Shown: positions 43,018-52,148, counted from the first letter of the stretch. The stretch: 64,000 nucleotides of DNA from Streptococcus infantis SPAR10 (GCF_000279535.1 NZ_ALCH01000004.1:379501-443500), one strand, 5' to 3'. Notes: generated by a model from the sequence alone, not told the origin. Translations and numbers: made by a program.

Positions 43018-43272
43018 CTATTTTTGGTTACGACAATTTTCAAAAAGTTCCTTTTGTTCTTGGATTTTTTGATCGATCTTTGAGCAGTCCTTATGTTCTA
43101 TTTTTTTCTGACAACGCTCCATTTCAAGTGAAATCATTTTCTTCTTGATTTTCAGCATTTTTTTACTCATATGTGCTTCATCCAAAATACCAACTGCACG
43201 TTCATGTTGGGTTGACTCGACAAAGTTGTGACGAAGAGCTTCGATTTTATCTCGTAGGTATTGTTTATCCAT
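43018..43272 (-). CDS. Small coiled-coil protein of unknown function, 84 aa
   Basis: Almost wholly helical and charged (MLKIKKKMISLEMERCQKKI), with three cysteines (about 56, 65 and 81) that are spaced too far apart for a classical zinc knuckle. Its ATG overlaps the mnmM stop by eight nt, so it is translationally coupled to the tRNA-modification gene; the antiporter gene follows 11 nt later. Not recognised. Confidence 0.72.
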   Translation of the reverse strand: MDKQYLRDKIEALRHNFVESTQHERAVGILDEAHMSKKMLKIKKKMISLEMERCQKKIEHKDCSKIDQKIQEQKELFENCRNQK

Positions 43273-43822
43273 GGCGATACCTTTCTAATTTTTCAATCAT
43301 AACTAAAAATGGTGGATTGTTAATTTGGTTGAGGGTGCGATAGATAGTGGCAGTATATTCTTGTTGTGGTAACTGACTAACATAATCCATAACTGCATCC
43401 CGTTCTATATCTCCGCCTTCATGCCCGTAATAAATCATGATGGCTATTCGTCCGCCTTTAACGAGCATCTGACAGAGTTTTTCAAGTGCCTCAATGGTTG
43501 TGTGAGGTTTAGTAATGATAGACTTATCGGCAGAAGGAAGATAACCCAGATTAAAGATGGCTGCTTTCGCCTCAGTTACAAACTGATCTACGGTTTCATG
43601 ACCTTGTAGAAGTAACTTGACATTGGTCAATCCGGATTCTTGTAGACGTTGACTTGTTTTTTCAAGAGCTTGTTCTTGTATATCAAAAGCGTAGACTTGT
43701 TTAGCTAATTTGCCAAGGAAAAGTGTATCATGTCCATTTCCCATTGTTGCATCTACAACAACATCATCTTTTGTGATGACTTCGGCAAGAAAATCATGTG
43801 CCATTTCAAGTGGTTTTTTCAT
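43265..43822 (-). CDS. mnmM: tRNA 5-aminomethyl-2-thiouridine methyltransferase MnmM (YtqB)
   Basis: SAM-dependent methyltransferase that converts nm5s2U to mnm5s2U at tRNA position 34 in bacteria lacking MnmC. 185 aa, class I fold: VVDATMGNGHDTLFLGKLA (SAM motif I, about 22-40), VYAFDIQEQAL (motif II), then AIFNLGYLPSADKSI and the IMIYYGHEGG loop typical of YtqB. Start overlaps the mnmL end by 17 nt with a CAGGAG site inside mnmL, an arrangement known for ytqA-ytqB. Confidence 0.9.
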   Translation of the reverse strand: MKKPLEMAHDFLAEVITKDDVVVDATMGNGHDTLFLGKLAKQVYAFDIQEQALEKTSQRLQESGLTNVKLLLQGHETVDQFVTEAKAAIFNLGYLPSADKSIITKPHTTIEALEKLCQMLVKGGRIAIMIYYGHEGGDIERDAVMDYVSQLPQQEYTATIYRTLNQINNPPFLVMIEKLERYRHG

Positions 43823-44753
43823 TCATAAACTCCTGTTTTACAGCCTTGCATCCTTGGACACTACCTCGACGTCTCATTTCAGCTTCTATGCTATTTAGAA
43901 CTTCCCATTTATTGAGACTCCACATAGGACCAATCAGCATATCTCTAGGCGCATCACCCGTAATCCTATGGATGACTATATGTTTAGGAATAATTTCTAG
44001 TTGGTCACAGATAACTTTCACATAGTCATCTTGACTCATAAGCTGCAGTCTACCCTCGTGATAATCACGTTGCATCCGAGTATTTGTCATAAGGTGAAGT
44101 AGGTGAAGTTTAATCCCTTGAATATCATTATCAGTCACACAGCGACGAACATTTTCCACCATCATGTCATGAGTTTCACCTGGCAAGCCGTTAATCAAAT
44201 GGGCTACAATCTCAATCTTGGGATATTTTCTCAAGCGCTTAACCGTCTCCACGTAAAGTTCATAGGAGTGGGCACGGTTAATCAATTCAGAAGTTTCCTC
44301 ATAGGTTGTTTGTAAACCTAACTCTACAGTAACATGCATTCGTTCAGAGAGCTCTGCCAAGTATTCGATAGTCTCATCAGGCAGGCAATCTGGTCGTGTA
44401 CCGATATTGATTCCAACCACACCGGGTTCATTAATGGCTTGTTCATAGCGTTCGCGAATGACTTCGAGCTTTTCATGAGTATTAGTAAAGTTTTGGAAAT
44501 AGACTAGATATTTTTTTACATCTGGCCATTTGCGGTGCATAAAGTCAATTTCTTTATAAAATTGCTCACGAATTGGAGCGTCAGGTGCAACGATAGCATC
44601 TCCAGATCCAGAAACCGTACAGAAAGTACAACCTCCATGAGCTACTGTACCATCACGATTGGGACAATCAAATCCGGCATCGATAGGAACTTTGAAAGTT
44701 TTTTCTCCGAATAAATTTCGATAATAATCATTCAAGGTATTATAGGATTTCAT
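43806..44753 (-). CDS. mnmL: Radical SAM protein MnmL (YtqA, TIGR01212 type)
   Basis: Radical SAM enzyme of the YtqA subgroup, implicated with MnmM in making mnm5s2U in Bacillus and Streptococcus tRNAs. 315 aa. The cluster motif is unusual in spacing, as in this family: FDCPNRDGTVAHGGCTFCTVSG, with Cys in CPNRDG and CTFC. NIGTRPDCLPDE and VELGLQTTYEETSE are further hallmarks. I use the ATG at 44753; it lies seven nt after an extended -10 box, so the longer frame is upstream of transcription. Confidence 0.9.
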   Translation of the reverse strand: MKSYNTLNDYYRNLFGEKTFKVPIDAGFDCPNRDGTVAHGGCTFCTVSGSGDAIVAPDAPIREQFYKEIDFMHRKWPDVKKYLVYFQNFTNTHEKLEVIRERYEQAINEPGVVGINIGTRPDCLPDETIEYLAELSERMHVTVELGLQTTYEETSELINRAHSYELYVETVKRLRKYPKIEIVAHLINGLPGETHDMMVENVRRCVTDNDIQGIKLHLLHLMTNTRMQRDYHEGRLQLMSQDDYVKVICDQLEIIPKHIVIHRITGDAPRDMLIGPMWSLNKWEVLNSIEAEMRRRGSVQGCKAVKQEFMNEKTT

Positions 44754-44760
44754 AGCTAAT

Positions 44761-44769
44761 ATTATATCA
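44761..44769 (-). promoter_or_regulatory. Extended -10 promoter of the mnmL operon (near-leaderless)
   Basis: Minus-strand TGATATAAT, hexamer TATAAT at 44761-44766; seven nt to the mnmL ATG and no Shine-Dalgarno between. Confidence 0.6.
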
Positions 44770-44869
44770 GAAAACCCCAGCAAACTCAAAGTTAGTAAAC
44801 AATTGAAGAGAAGTAAGAAATTTTTAAAATCAAAAAATCTTATATAAATCCTTTACAAAAAAAATAAAG

Positions 44870-44919
44870 TGGTATAATAGAGGTGTTAACGGTGCAAACG
44901 TTTTCGTAAATCGTTTGCA
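44870..44919 (+). promoter_or_regulatory. Promoter with overlapping cre-like palindrome upstream of the glucose-type PTS gene
   Basis: Extended -10 TGGTATAAT (hexamer 44873-44878), with TTTACA about 15 bp upstream as a poor -35. Just downstream of the start site lies TGCAAACG (44893-44900) and its complement CGTTTGCA (44912-44919); TGCAAACGTTTTCG fits the CcpA cre consensus at all but the last base. Placement after +1 suggests repression by blocking elongation. Confidence 0.65.
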
Positions 44920-44944
44920 TTAAAATAAAAATAAGGAGATTTGA

Positions 44945-47131
44945 ATGATGAAAGATACATTCAAAAATGTTTTGTCTTTCGAGTTTTGGCAAAAATTCGG
45001 TAAGGCTCTAATGGTGGTTATCGCTGTTATGCCAGCGGCTGGATTGATGATTTCAATCGGTAAGACACTTGCAATGATTAACCCTAACTTTGCTCCACTT
45101 GTTGTTACAGGTGGAATCCTTGAGCAAATTGGTTGGGGAGTTATCGGTAACCTACATATCTTGTTTGCTCTTGCTATCGGTGGTAGCTGGGCTAAAGAAC
45201 GTGCAGGTGGTGCCTTTGCAGCAGGACTTGCCTTTATCTTGATTAACCGTATCACTGGTGCTATCTTTAGTGTTAGTGGTGATATGTTGAAAGATCCTAA
45301 TGCTATGGTTTCAACAATCTTTGGTAACTCTATCAAAGTTTCTGATTACTTTATCAGCGTGTTTGAAGCTCCAGCACTTAACATGGGTGTGTTTGTAGGG
45401 ATTATTTCTGGTTTTGTAGGGGCAACTGCCTTTAACAAATACTACAATTTCCGTAAACTTCCTGATGCACTTTCTTTCTTTAACGGAAAACGATTTGTAC
45501 CGTTTGTTGTTATCCTTCGTTCAGCAATCGCTGCAATCCTTCTTTCAATTTTCTGGCCACTTGTTCAAACAGGTATTAACAGCTTTGGTATCTGGATTGC
45601 CAACTCTCAAGAAACGGCTCCAGTTCTAGCACCATTCTTGTATGGTACTTTGGAACGCTTACTCTTGCCATTTGGACTTCACCACATGTTGACTATCCCA
45701 ATGAACTATACAGCTCTTGGTGGTACTTATGATGTCATGACTGGTGCAGCAAAAGGTACTCAAGTATTTGGTCAAGATCCACTTTGGCTTGCATGGGTAA
45801 CTGACCTTGTAAACCTTAAAGGTACTGACGCAGCTCAATACCAACACTTGTTAGATACAGTACATCCAGCTCGTTTCAAAGTTGGACAAATGATTGGTTC
45901 GTTTGGTATCTTGATGGGTGTCATTGTGGCTATCTACCGTAACGTTGATCCAGATAAGAAACACCAATACAAAGGTATGATGATCGCAACTGCTCTTGCA
46001 ACATTCTTGACAGGGGTAACTGAACCAATTGAGTACATGTTCATGTTCATCGCAACACCTCTTTACCTTGTTTACGCTCTTGTTCAAGGTGCTGCCTTTG
46101 CAATGGCTGATATTGTGAACCTTCGTGTACACTCATTCGGTTCAATCGAATTCTTGACTCGTACTCCGCTAGCTATCAACGCTGGTATTGGTATGGATAT
46201 TGTTAACTTTATCTGGGTGACAGTGCTCTTTGGATTTATCATGTACTTTATCGCTAACTTCATGATTAAGAAATTCAACTATGCAACTCCAGGACGTAAC
46301 GGTAACTACGAAAATGCAGATGGTTCTTCTGAATCTTCAGCTGCCGGTGAAACTAAAGTTGCAGAAGCTTCTCAAGCAGTTAACATCATCAACCTTCTTG
46401 GTGGACGTGCGAACATCGTTGATGTCGACGCATGTATGACTCGTCTTCGCGTTACTGTAAAAGATGCAGAAAAAGTTGGAACAGAAGAACAATGGAAATC
46501 TGAAGGAGCTATGGGACTTGTCATGAAAGGACAAGGTGTCCAAGCTATTTACGGACCTAAAGCTGACGTTTTAAAATCAGATATCCAAGATATTCTTGAT
46601 TCTGGAGAAGTGATTCCTGAAACTCTTCCAAGTCAAATGGCAGCAGCTCAAAAAGATACTGTTGTATACAAAGGTGTGACTGAAGAAGTGTACTCAGTTG
46701 CTGATGGTCAAGTGATTGAATTGGAACAAGTTAAGGATCCAGTATTCTCACAAAAAATGATGGGTGATGGATTTGCAGTAGAACCATCAAATGGAAATAT
46801 TGTATCTCCAGTTTCAGGTACTGTATCAAGTATCTTCCCAACTAAACATGCTCTTGGTCTTGTAACTGAAGCAGGTCTTGAAGTTCTTGTCCACATCGGT
46901 CTTGATACTGTAAGCCTTGAAGGAAAACCATTCGATGTGAAGGTTTCAGAAGGCCAAGCAGTAGCTGCTGGTGATCTCTTAGTCAAAGCTGACCTTGGTG
47001 CTATTCAAGCAGCAGGTCGTGAAACTACAACTGTAGTAGTCTTTACAAATGGAGATGCTATCAAGTCAGTTAAATTAGAACAAACCGGTTCTCTTGCAGC
47101 TAAAACAGCAGTTGCAAAAGTAGAATTGTAA
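44945..47131 (+). CDS. ptsG: PTS glucose-type permease, EIICBA
   Basis: Takes up and phosphorylates glucose or a related hexose/glucosamine using PEP-derived phosphate. 728 aa with domains EIIC (1-440), EIIB (about 475-555, phosphocysteine Cys497 in DACMTRLRV) and EIIA (about 590-728, phosphohistidine His650 in EVLVHIGLDT). VLRSAIAAIL and GVTEPIEYMFMF are typical of the Glc family. Two adjacent ATG codons (44945 and 44948) follow AAGGAG; either may start. Highly biased codon use suggests strong expression. Sugar specificity is inferred. Confidence 0.93.
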   Translation: MMKDTFKNVLSFEFWQKFGKALMVVIAVMPAAGLMISIGKTLAMINPNFAPLVVTGGILEQIGWGVIGNLHILFALAIGGSWAKERAGGAFAAGLAFILINRITGAIFSVSGDMLKDPNAMVSTIFGNSIKVSDYFISVFEAPALNMGVFVGIISGFVGATAFNKYYNFRKLPDALSFFNGKRFVPFVVILRSAIAAILLSIFWPLVQTGINSFGIWIANSQETAPVLAPFLYGTLERLLLPFGLHHMLTIPMNYTALGGTYDVMTGAAKGTQVFGQDPLWLAWVTDLVNLKGTDAAQYQHLLDTVHPARFKVGQMIGSFGILMGVIVAIYRNVDPDKKHQYKGMMIATALATFLTGVTEPIEYMFMFIATPLYLVYALVQGAAFAMADIVNLRVHSFGSIEFLTRTPLAINAGIGMDIVNFIWVTVLFGFIMYFIANFMIKKFNYATPGRNGNYENADGSSESSAAGETKVAEASQAVNIINLLGGRANIVDVDACMTRLRVTVKDAEKVGTEEQWKSEGAMGLVMKGQGVQAIYGPKADVLKSDIQDILDSGEVIPETLPSQMAAAQKDTVVYKGVTEEVYSVADGQVIELEQVKDPVFSQKMMGDGFAVEPSNGNIVSPVSGTVSSIFPTKHALGLVTEAGLEVLVHIGLDTVSLEGKPFDVKVSEGQAVAAGDLLVKADLGAIQAAGRETTTVVVFTNGDAIKSVKLEQTGSLAAKTAVAKVEL

Positions 47132-47137
47132 TACACT

Positions 47138-47172
47138 AAGGGGTTGGAAGCTGTTTTCCAACCTCTTGTTTA
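47138..47172 (+). terminator. Terminator after ptsG
   Basis: AGGGGTTGGAA pairs with TTCCAACCTCTT around a short loop, with T-rich end just before the next ribosome site. Confidence 0.65.
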
Positions 47173-47184
47173 TAGGAGAAAAAC

Positions 47185-48003
47185 ATGAAGTTTTTAACAC
47201 TCAATACTCATAGTTGGATGGAAAAAAATCCTGAAGAAAAATTTCAGCTCTTGTTTCAAGATATACTTGAAAACAGTTATGATTTGATTTGTTTTCAAGA
47301 AATCAACCAAGAAATTACATCAACTCAAGTAGAGTCTGGACCACTTTACAATCCGTTACCTTCAGCAGAACCCATTCACCAAGACCACTATGTTCGTCTT
47401 TTGGTAGAGAAGTTGTCTGAAAAAGGACTGGACTATTATTGGACATGGGCTTATAATCATATCGGATATGACCGTTATCATGAGGGAGTTTCAATTCTAT
47501 CTAAAACACCGATTGAGGCGCGTGAGATTTTGGTTTCAGATGTAGATGATCCAACTGATTATCACACTCGTCGAGTTGCACTAGTAGAAACAGTAGTAGA
47601 AGGTAAAGAGCTTGCAGTTGCGAGTGTGCATCTCTCTTGGTGGGATAAAGGATTCCAAGAGGAATGGGCAAGATTTGAAGCAGTTCTAAAAGAGTTGAAT
47701 AAACCTCTATTACTAGCTGGAGATTTTAACAACCCTGCAGGTCAGGAAGGCTATCAAGCTATCCTAACTAGTCCGCTAGGCTTACAGGATGCCTATGAAG
47801 TTGCAAAAGAGAGAAGTGGAAGCTACACTGTTCCTCCAGAAATTGATGGTTGGAAGGGAAATGCAGAACCGCTTCGAATTGATTACGTCTTTACGACAAA
47901 AGATCTTCAGGTAGAAAAGTTACAGGTAGTTTTTGATGGCCAAGCAAGTCCGCAGGTCAGTGATCACTATGGTCTTCAAGCAGAACTTTCTTGGAAGAAC
48001 TAA
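47185..48003 (+). CDS. Endonuclease/exonuclease/phosphatase-family hydrolase, 272 aa
   Basis: Metal-dependent phosphoesterase of the EEP fold: LTLNTHSW (Asn ligand), ICFQEINQE (metal-binding Glu), VASVHLSWW (catalytic His), LLAGDFNNP (Asp/Asn) and SDHYGLQAEL (terminal Asp-His). No signal peptide, so cytoplasmic. The substrate could be a sugar phosphate, lipid or nucleic acid. RBS TAGGAGA. Sits right after the PTS gene, which may hint at sugar-phosphate metabolism. Confidence 0.88.
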   Translation: MKFLTLNTHSWMEKNPEEKFQLLFQDILENSYDLICFQEINQEITSTQVESGPLYNPLPSAEPIHQDHYVRLLVEKLSEKGLDYYWTWAYNHIGYDRYHEGVSILSKTPIEAREILVSDVDDPTDYHTRRVALVETVVEGKELAVASVHLSWWDKGFQEEWARFEAVLKELNKPLLLAGDFNNPAGQEGYQAILTSPLGLQDAYEVAKERSGSYTVPPEIDGWKGNAEPLRIDYVFTTKDLQVEKLQVVFDGQASPQVSDHYGLQAELSWKN

Positions 48004-48028
48004 CAAAGAATTTTACTAAAATAAAATG

Positions 48029-48062
48029 AGTCCCCCTTCGGATATGCGAAGGGGATTCCTTA
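48029..48062 (+). terminator. Terminator after the EEP hydrolase
   Basis: TCCCCCTTCG, loop GATATG, CGAAGGGGATT. Confidence 0.75.
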
Positions 48063-48151
48063 TTCAAGGGGTTAATATAGTTAAAGTTTTTAGTTGAATA
48101 ACTTGTAAAATGAAATAAAATCCTTTAAAATAAAAAGTGTTGGAGGAATTT

Positions 48152-48877
48152 ATGAATGTAAATCAAATTGTGCGTATGATCCCGACGCTAAAGATAAATA
48201 ATAGAAGATTAAATGAATTGTTTTATATCCAAACCTTGGGTATGAAACCCTTGCTTGAAGAGTCGGCTTTCTTATCGCTAGGAGACCAGTCAGGCATTGA
48301 AAAATTGGTTTTAGAAGAATCGCCAAGTATGAGAAGCCGTAAGGTTGAAGGGATCAAAAAATTAGCTAGATTGATTGTAAAAGTAGCGAATCCATCCGAG
48401 GTTGAAGCACTGCTAGCTAGAATGGAAAAACTTCCTCAACTCTATAAAGGAAATAAGGGATATGCTTTTGAAATCCTTTCACCAGAAGGGGATCTTGTCC
48501 TAATCCATGCGGAAGATGACATCAAAGATTTGAGAAAGTTTGATGAAACTGTTACTTTCACAAAAGATGAGAAACTGCAATATTTAACAGCATTTGATAT
48601 TTCAGCAGAAATTAACTTGCCTGCTGAAACGACAAGCCTGCTTGAAAAAGAGGAAATCGAAACTAGCATAACTTTTAAACAAGCTCAAGGTAGTGATTTG
48701 CTTGTTGAAAATAATGTAACTTGGGATTTGTCTATGTTGAAATTCCAAGTAAAAGAACTTGAATTGGCTAGTCTGCGTCAACGTTTTGAAACTGCAGGTT
48801 ACTTTGTTCCTAAGTCTGAGAAGTTTTTCCTAACCAAGGATGCCAACAATATCGAATTGTGGTTTGAAGAAGTATGA
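48152..48877 (+). CDS. cppA: CppA-family protein (glyoxalase-fold)
   Basis: Matches streptococcal CppA, 241 aa, originally described as a C3-degrading proteinase. Two glyoxalase/VOC-like halves are visible: IVRMIPTLKINNRRLNELFY at the N terminus and a second around residue 150. No protease catalytic motif and no signal peptide are seen, so the proteinase label deserves caution. ATG at 48152 follows GGAGG; the earlier in-frame GTG is upstream of that site. Stop overlaps the next start (ATGA). Confidence 0.85.
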   Translation: MNVNQIVRMIPTLKINNRRLNELFYIQTLGMKPLLEESAFLSLGDQSGIEKLVLEESPSMRSRKVEGIKKLARLIVKVANPSEVEALLARMEKLPQLYKGNKGYAFEILSPEGDLVLIHAEDDIKDLRKFDETVTFTKDEKLQYLTAFDISAEINLPAETTSLLEKEEIETSITFKQAQGSDLLVENNVTWDLSMLKFQVKELELASLRQRFETAGYFVPKSEKFFLTKDANNIELWFEEV

Positions 48878-49806
48878 AACAAGAAATCATTCAAAAAATA
48901 GAGCAACAAATTGAGGCAGGGATTTATCCTGGTGCCTCTTTTGCGTATTATCGGGATGGTGAATGGTTTGATTGCTACCTCGGAGAAGCAAATCCAGAAA
49001 TTGGAGAGCAGACTTGTCAAGGTTTAGTCTATGATTTGGCAAGTGTGAGCAAGGTCGTCGGAGTTGGGACTGTCTTAACTTTTTTGTGGAAGCAAGGCAA
49101 GATTGAGCTCGATCAATCCATAAAGACCTATCTTCCAGAGGCGGATTATCCAGATATCACCATTCGTCAACTCCTCACACATTCTACGGACTTGGACCCG
49201 TTTATTATCAATAGAGACCAGTTGAATGCAGAAGAATTGAAAGAAGCTATGTTTCATTTGAATCGCCGAGAGAAGAGAGCCTTTCTCTACTCGGATGTGC
49301 ACTTTCTCTTGCTCGGTTTTCTCCTAGAGAACTACTTTGAAAAAGATTTAGAACAGATTTTACAAGAGCAAGTTTTCGATCCATGGAAGATGAAGGAAAC
49401 TCAGTTTGGACCAGTTAGCAGTGCTGTTCCAACTGTTCGGGGACAGAAAGCAGGAGTGGTGCATGATCCTAAGGCACGTTTACTAGGTAAACATGCTGGA
49501 AGTGCAGGCTTGTTTTCAACTGTGAAGGATTTAAAAATCTTCCTTGAGCATTATTTACAGGATGATTTTGCTGACGGATTAAGCCAGAATTTTTCAGATT
49601 TGAGTGATAAGGAACGCTCCTTGGCCTGGAATCTTGAAGGTGATTGGCTAGACCATACAGGCTATACTGGAACCTTTATCATGTGGAATCGTAAGAAGCA
49701 GGAAGCTGCGATTTTCTTGTCCAATAGAACCTACGAAAAAGACGAGCGTGCGCAGTGGATCATAGACCGTAATCAGGTCATGGACCTAATTCGTGAAGCA
49801 GACTAG
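48874..49806 (+). CDS. Serine hydrolase, beta-lactamase class C-like family, 310 aa
   Basis: Penicillin-binding/beta-lactamase fold: SxxK motif in LASVSKVVG (about residue 53), a YxN-equivalent YSDVHFLL, and HTGYTG in place of KTG near the C terminus. No signal peptide, so probably an intracellular esterase or peptidase rather than a resistance enzyme. Coupled to cppA by an ATGA overlap, nine nt before an EamA permease gene. Confidence 0.87.
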   Translation: MKQEIIQKIEQQIEAGIYPGASFAYYRDGEWFDCYLGEANPEIGEQTCQGLVYDLASVSKVVGVGTVLTFLWKQGKIELDQSIKTYLPEADYPDITIRQLLTHSTDLDPFIINRDQLNAEELKEAMFHLNRREKRAFLYSDVHFLLLGFLLENYFEKDLEQILQEQVFDPWKMKETQFGPVSSAVPTVRGQKAGVVHDPKARLLGKHAGSAGLFSTVKDLKIFLEHYLQDDFADGLSQNFSDLSDKERSLAWNLEGDWLDHTGYTGTFIMWNRKKQEAAIFLSNRTYEKDERAQWIIDRNQVMDLIREAD

Positions 49807-49815
49807 GGAGGAAGT

Positions 49816-50727
49816 ATGTCAAAAGCTCTTAAAGGAACTCTTTTTACAGTAATTGCTGGTATTGCTTGGGGCTTGTCTGGGACCAGTGGTCAGTACCTAA
49901 TGGCTCATGGGGTATCGGCTCTAGTCCTAACCAATATTCGTTTAATTGTTGCAGGTTTGCTCTTAGTTCTCTTGTCCTATACAAAGTCTAAGGAACAATT
50001 TTTGGCTTTTCTAAAAGATAAATCAAGTCTCTTTTCTCTCTTACTATTTTCTTTATTTGGCCTCTTTCTGAATCAATTGGCTTATTTATCGGCTATTCAG
50101 GAGACAAATGCAGGTACAGCGACGGTGCTTCAGTATGTCTGTCCTGTTGGAATCTTGGCTTACACATGTATAAAGGATAAGGTAGCACCTACTATAGCCG
50201 AAATCCTTTCTATGATTTTAGCAATAGGTGGAACCTTTTTAATTGCGACTCATGGTCAGTTGGATCAGCTCTCTATGACACCAGCAGGTCTCTTTTGGGG
50301 CTTGTTCTCTGCTTTAACCTATGCTCTTTATATCATTTCACCCATTAAACTCATTCAAAAATGGGGGAGCATTCTGGTTATTGGTGTTGGTATGACCATC
50401 TCAGGTTTTGTAGCAGTGCCATTTACTGGGTTTATCGGTGCTAGTCTACCTATGTCTTTTGATATTTTCTTAGCATTTGCTGGAATTATTCTCATCGGGA
50501 CTGTTTTTGCCTACACGGCCTTTCTTAAGGGAGCAAGTATGGTTGGACCAGTCAAATCTAGTCTCTTGGCCTCTATTGAGCCAATATCTGCGGTATTCTT
50601 TGCTTTCATGATTATGGGAGATATCTTTTATCCTGTAGATTTTCTTGGTATGGCAATGATTTTATTGGCTGTGACTATTATTTCTTTAAAGGATTTAATG
50701 CTAGAAAAGAGAAAGAAATCAGCGTAG
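49816..50727 (+). CDS. EamA/DMT-superfamily permease, 303 aa
   Basis: Ten predicted spans in two EamA repeats, opening TLFTVIAGIAWGLSGTSGQY, with a second repeat from about residue 152. Members carry amino acids, nucleotides or other metabolites, usually outward; substrate unknown. RBS GGGAGGAAG. Third gene of the cppA operon and followed by a bidirectional terminator. Confidence 0.88.
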   Translation: MSKALKGTLFTVIAGIAWGLSGTSGQYLMAHGVSALVLTNIRLIVAGLLLVLLSYTKSKEQFLAFLKDKSSLFSLLLFSLFGLFLNQLAYLSAIQETNAGTATVLQYVCPVGILAYTCIKDKVAPTIAEILSMILAIGGTFLIATHGQLDQLSMTPAGLFWGLFSALTYALYIISPIKLIQKWGSILVIGVGMTISGFVAVPFTGFIGASLPMSFDIFLAFAGIILIGTVFAYTAFLKGASMVGPVKSSLLASIEPISAVFFAFMIMGDIFYPVDFLGMAMILLAVTIISLKDLMLEKRKKSA

Positions 50728-50764
50728 ATGTTATGTTACCTTATCAAAAAGTTAGTATTGAATA

Positions 50765-50802
50765 TAAAAAATCCACTCAAGAGAGTGGATTTTATTTTTT
50801 TA
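50765..50802 (+). terminator. Bidirectional terminator between eamA-type gene and uracil permease
   Basis: AAAAATCCACTC, loop AAGA, GAGTGGATTTT with T run; symmetrical, serves both convergent genes. Confidence 0.85.
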
Positions 50803-50804
50803 CA

Positions 50805-52088
50805 TTAGTCTTTATTTTCGTATGGCAAGATCAAGTTCAAAAGGATACCTGTCATTGCTGATAGGGCAGTACCTGAAAGTGTAACTGGACCAAGTTTAAG
50901 GATTGCTCCACCAAGTCCAAGCACGAGCATTGCACTTGCGATGATAAGATTACGCATTTGACCAAAGTCTACACGTTCCTTGATCAAAACCTTCAAACCG
51001 TTGCTGGCGATAACCCCATAAAGAAGGATAGACATACCACCAAGTACGGCGCTAGGGATTGTAGAAATCAAAGCAGTGAATTTACCAAGGAAGCTAAGGG
51101 CAATTGCGATAAAGGCTGCGTTACGGATGACTGAGACAGAAGCGATACGAGTCATACCGATCACCCCTGTATTTTCACCGTAGGTTGTATTAGCAGGACC
51201 ACCAAGGAAGGCAGATACAGATGTTGCGATACCGTCACCAAGAAGGGTACGGTGAAGACCTGGTTCTTTCAAGAATTGACGGCCACAAATTTGGCTCAAT
51301 ACTGTATGGTCACCAATGTGTTCTGAGATTGTTACGATCGCGATTGGTAAGATTGCGATTGTCTCTGGGCCGAAGTAAAGGTTGTATTCTTTGAAGGCAC
51401 CACCTGTGCTAAATGGTAGGTAGAAGCCTGGAATTTCGAACCAGTTAGCTTGAAGAACAGGTGTGAAGTCTACTAAACCAAGAAAGACTGCAAAAATATA
51501 TCCACCGATAATGGCAAACAAGAAAGGAATGATACGAAGGAATCCTTTTCCTTTTGTATTGATAAAGGCAGCGATGAGGAAGGTAACTACAGCTACAAGA
51601 GCATTTTTCCAGTTGCCATCAGCAACAAGACCAGCATTTGTTACAGCTGAACCTGCAAGACCAAGACCGATAACGATAATCATTGGTCCGATAACAATTG
51701 GTGGTAAAAGTTTATCAATCCATTTTGTACCAGCAAAGCGGATGCTAGTTGAAACAAGAACGTAGATTAAACCAGTTAAGATAACCCCTGTTTGAGCAGC
51801 AGAAACATCGCCACCCATTTCCTTCATAGCAAGAGACATTGCAGTGATGAAGGCAAAAGAAGAACCGAGATAGACCGGAACTTTAAAGCCAGTAGATACC
51901 ATGTAAATCAGTGTTCCGACACCTGATGCAAACAGGGCAACAGATACAGGCATTCCCAAAATCAGTGGCACCAAGATGGTAGCACCAAACATGGCAAACA
52001 CGTGCTGGAAGCTGAGTAGAATTCCCTTACCAAAAGAAGGACGTTGGTCAACGTCGAGTAACAAATCAACAGTTGATTCTTGTTTCAT
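50805..52088 (-). CDS. uraA: Uracil permease (NCS2 family)
   Basis: Proton-coupled uracil transporter. 427 aa, fourteen-span NCS2 topology: FAMFGATILVPLI, GSSFAFI, PIAIVTISEHIGDHTVLSQI (conserved Glu of the substrate site) and GGPANTTYGENTGVIG (second substrate-site Glu and Asn). The leader carries a PyrR-like hairpin and a terminator, so expression should fall when UMP is abundant. Also called pyrP in some genomes. Confidence 0.93.
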   Translation of the reverse strand: MKQESTVDLLLDVDQRPSFGKGILLSFQHVFAMFGATILVPLILGMPVSVALFASGVGTLIYMVSTGFKVPVYLGSSFAFITAMSLAMKEMGGDVSAAQTGVILTGLIYVLVSTSIRFAGTKWIDKLLPPIVIGPMIIVIGLGLAGSAVTNAGLVADGNWKNALVAVVTFLIAAFINTKGKGFLRIIPFLFAIIGGYIFAVFLGLVDFTPVLQANWFEIPGFYLPFSTGGAFKEYNLYFGPETIAILPIAIVTISEHIGDHTVLSQICGRQFLKEPGLHRTLLGDGIATSVSAFLGGPANTTYGENTGVIGMTRIASVSVIRNAAFIAIALSFLGKFTALISTIPSAVLGGMSILLYGVIASNGLKVLIKERVDFGQMRNLIIASAMLVLGLGGAILKLGPVTLSGTALSAMTGILLNLILPYENKD

Positions 52089-52111
52089 AAATACCTCACT
52101 TTTTGGGCATC

Positions 52112-52148
52112 AAAAAAGAGCCCATTATTTTACAGCAATAGGCTCTCA
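52112..52148 (-). terminator. Attenuator terminator in the uraA leader
   Basis: GAGCC and GGGCTC with an inner TATT/AATA extension, then TTTTTT, on the minus strand between the PyrR-like hairpin and the uraA start. Confidence 0.75.

Noticed and set aside
46084..46543. Minus-strand ORFs inside ptsG
   Set aside because: Shadows of a strongly codon-biased gene; no independent signals.
48874..49806. Beta-lactamase resistance gene
   Set aside because: The fold is present but there is no signal peptide and the KTG motif is HTG; relatives are esterase/peptidase-like.
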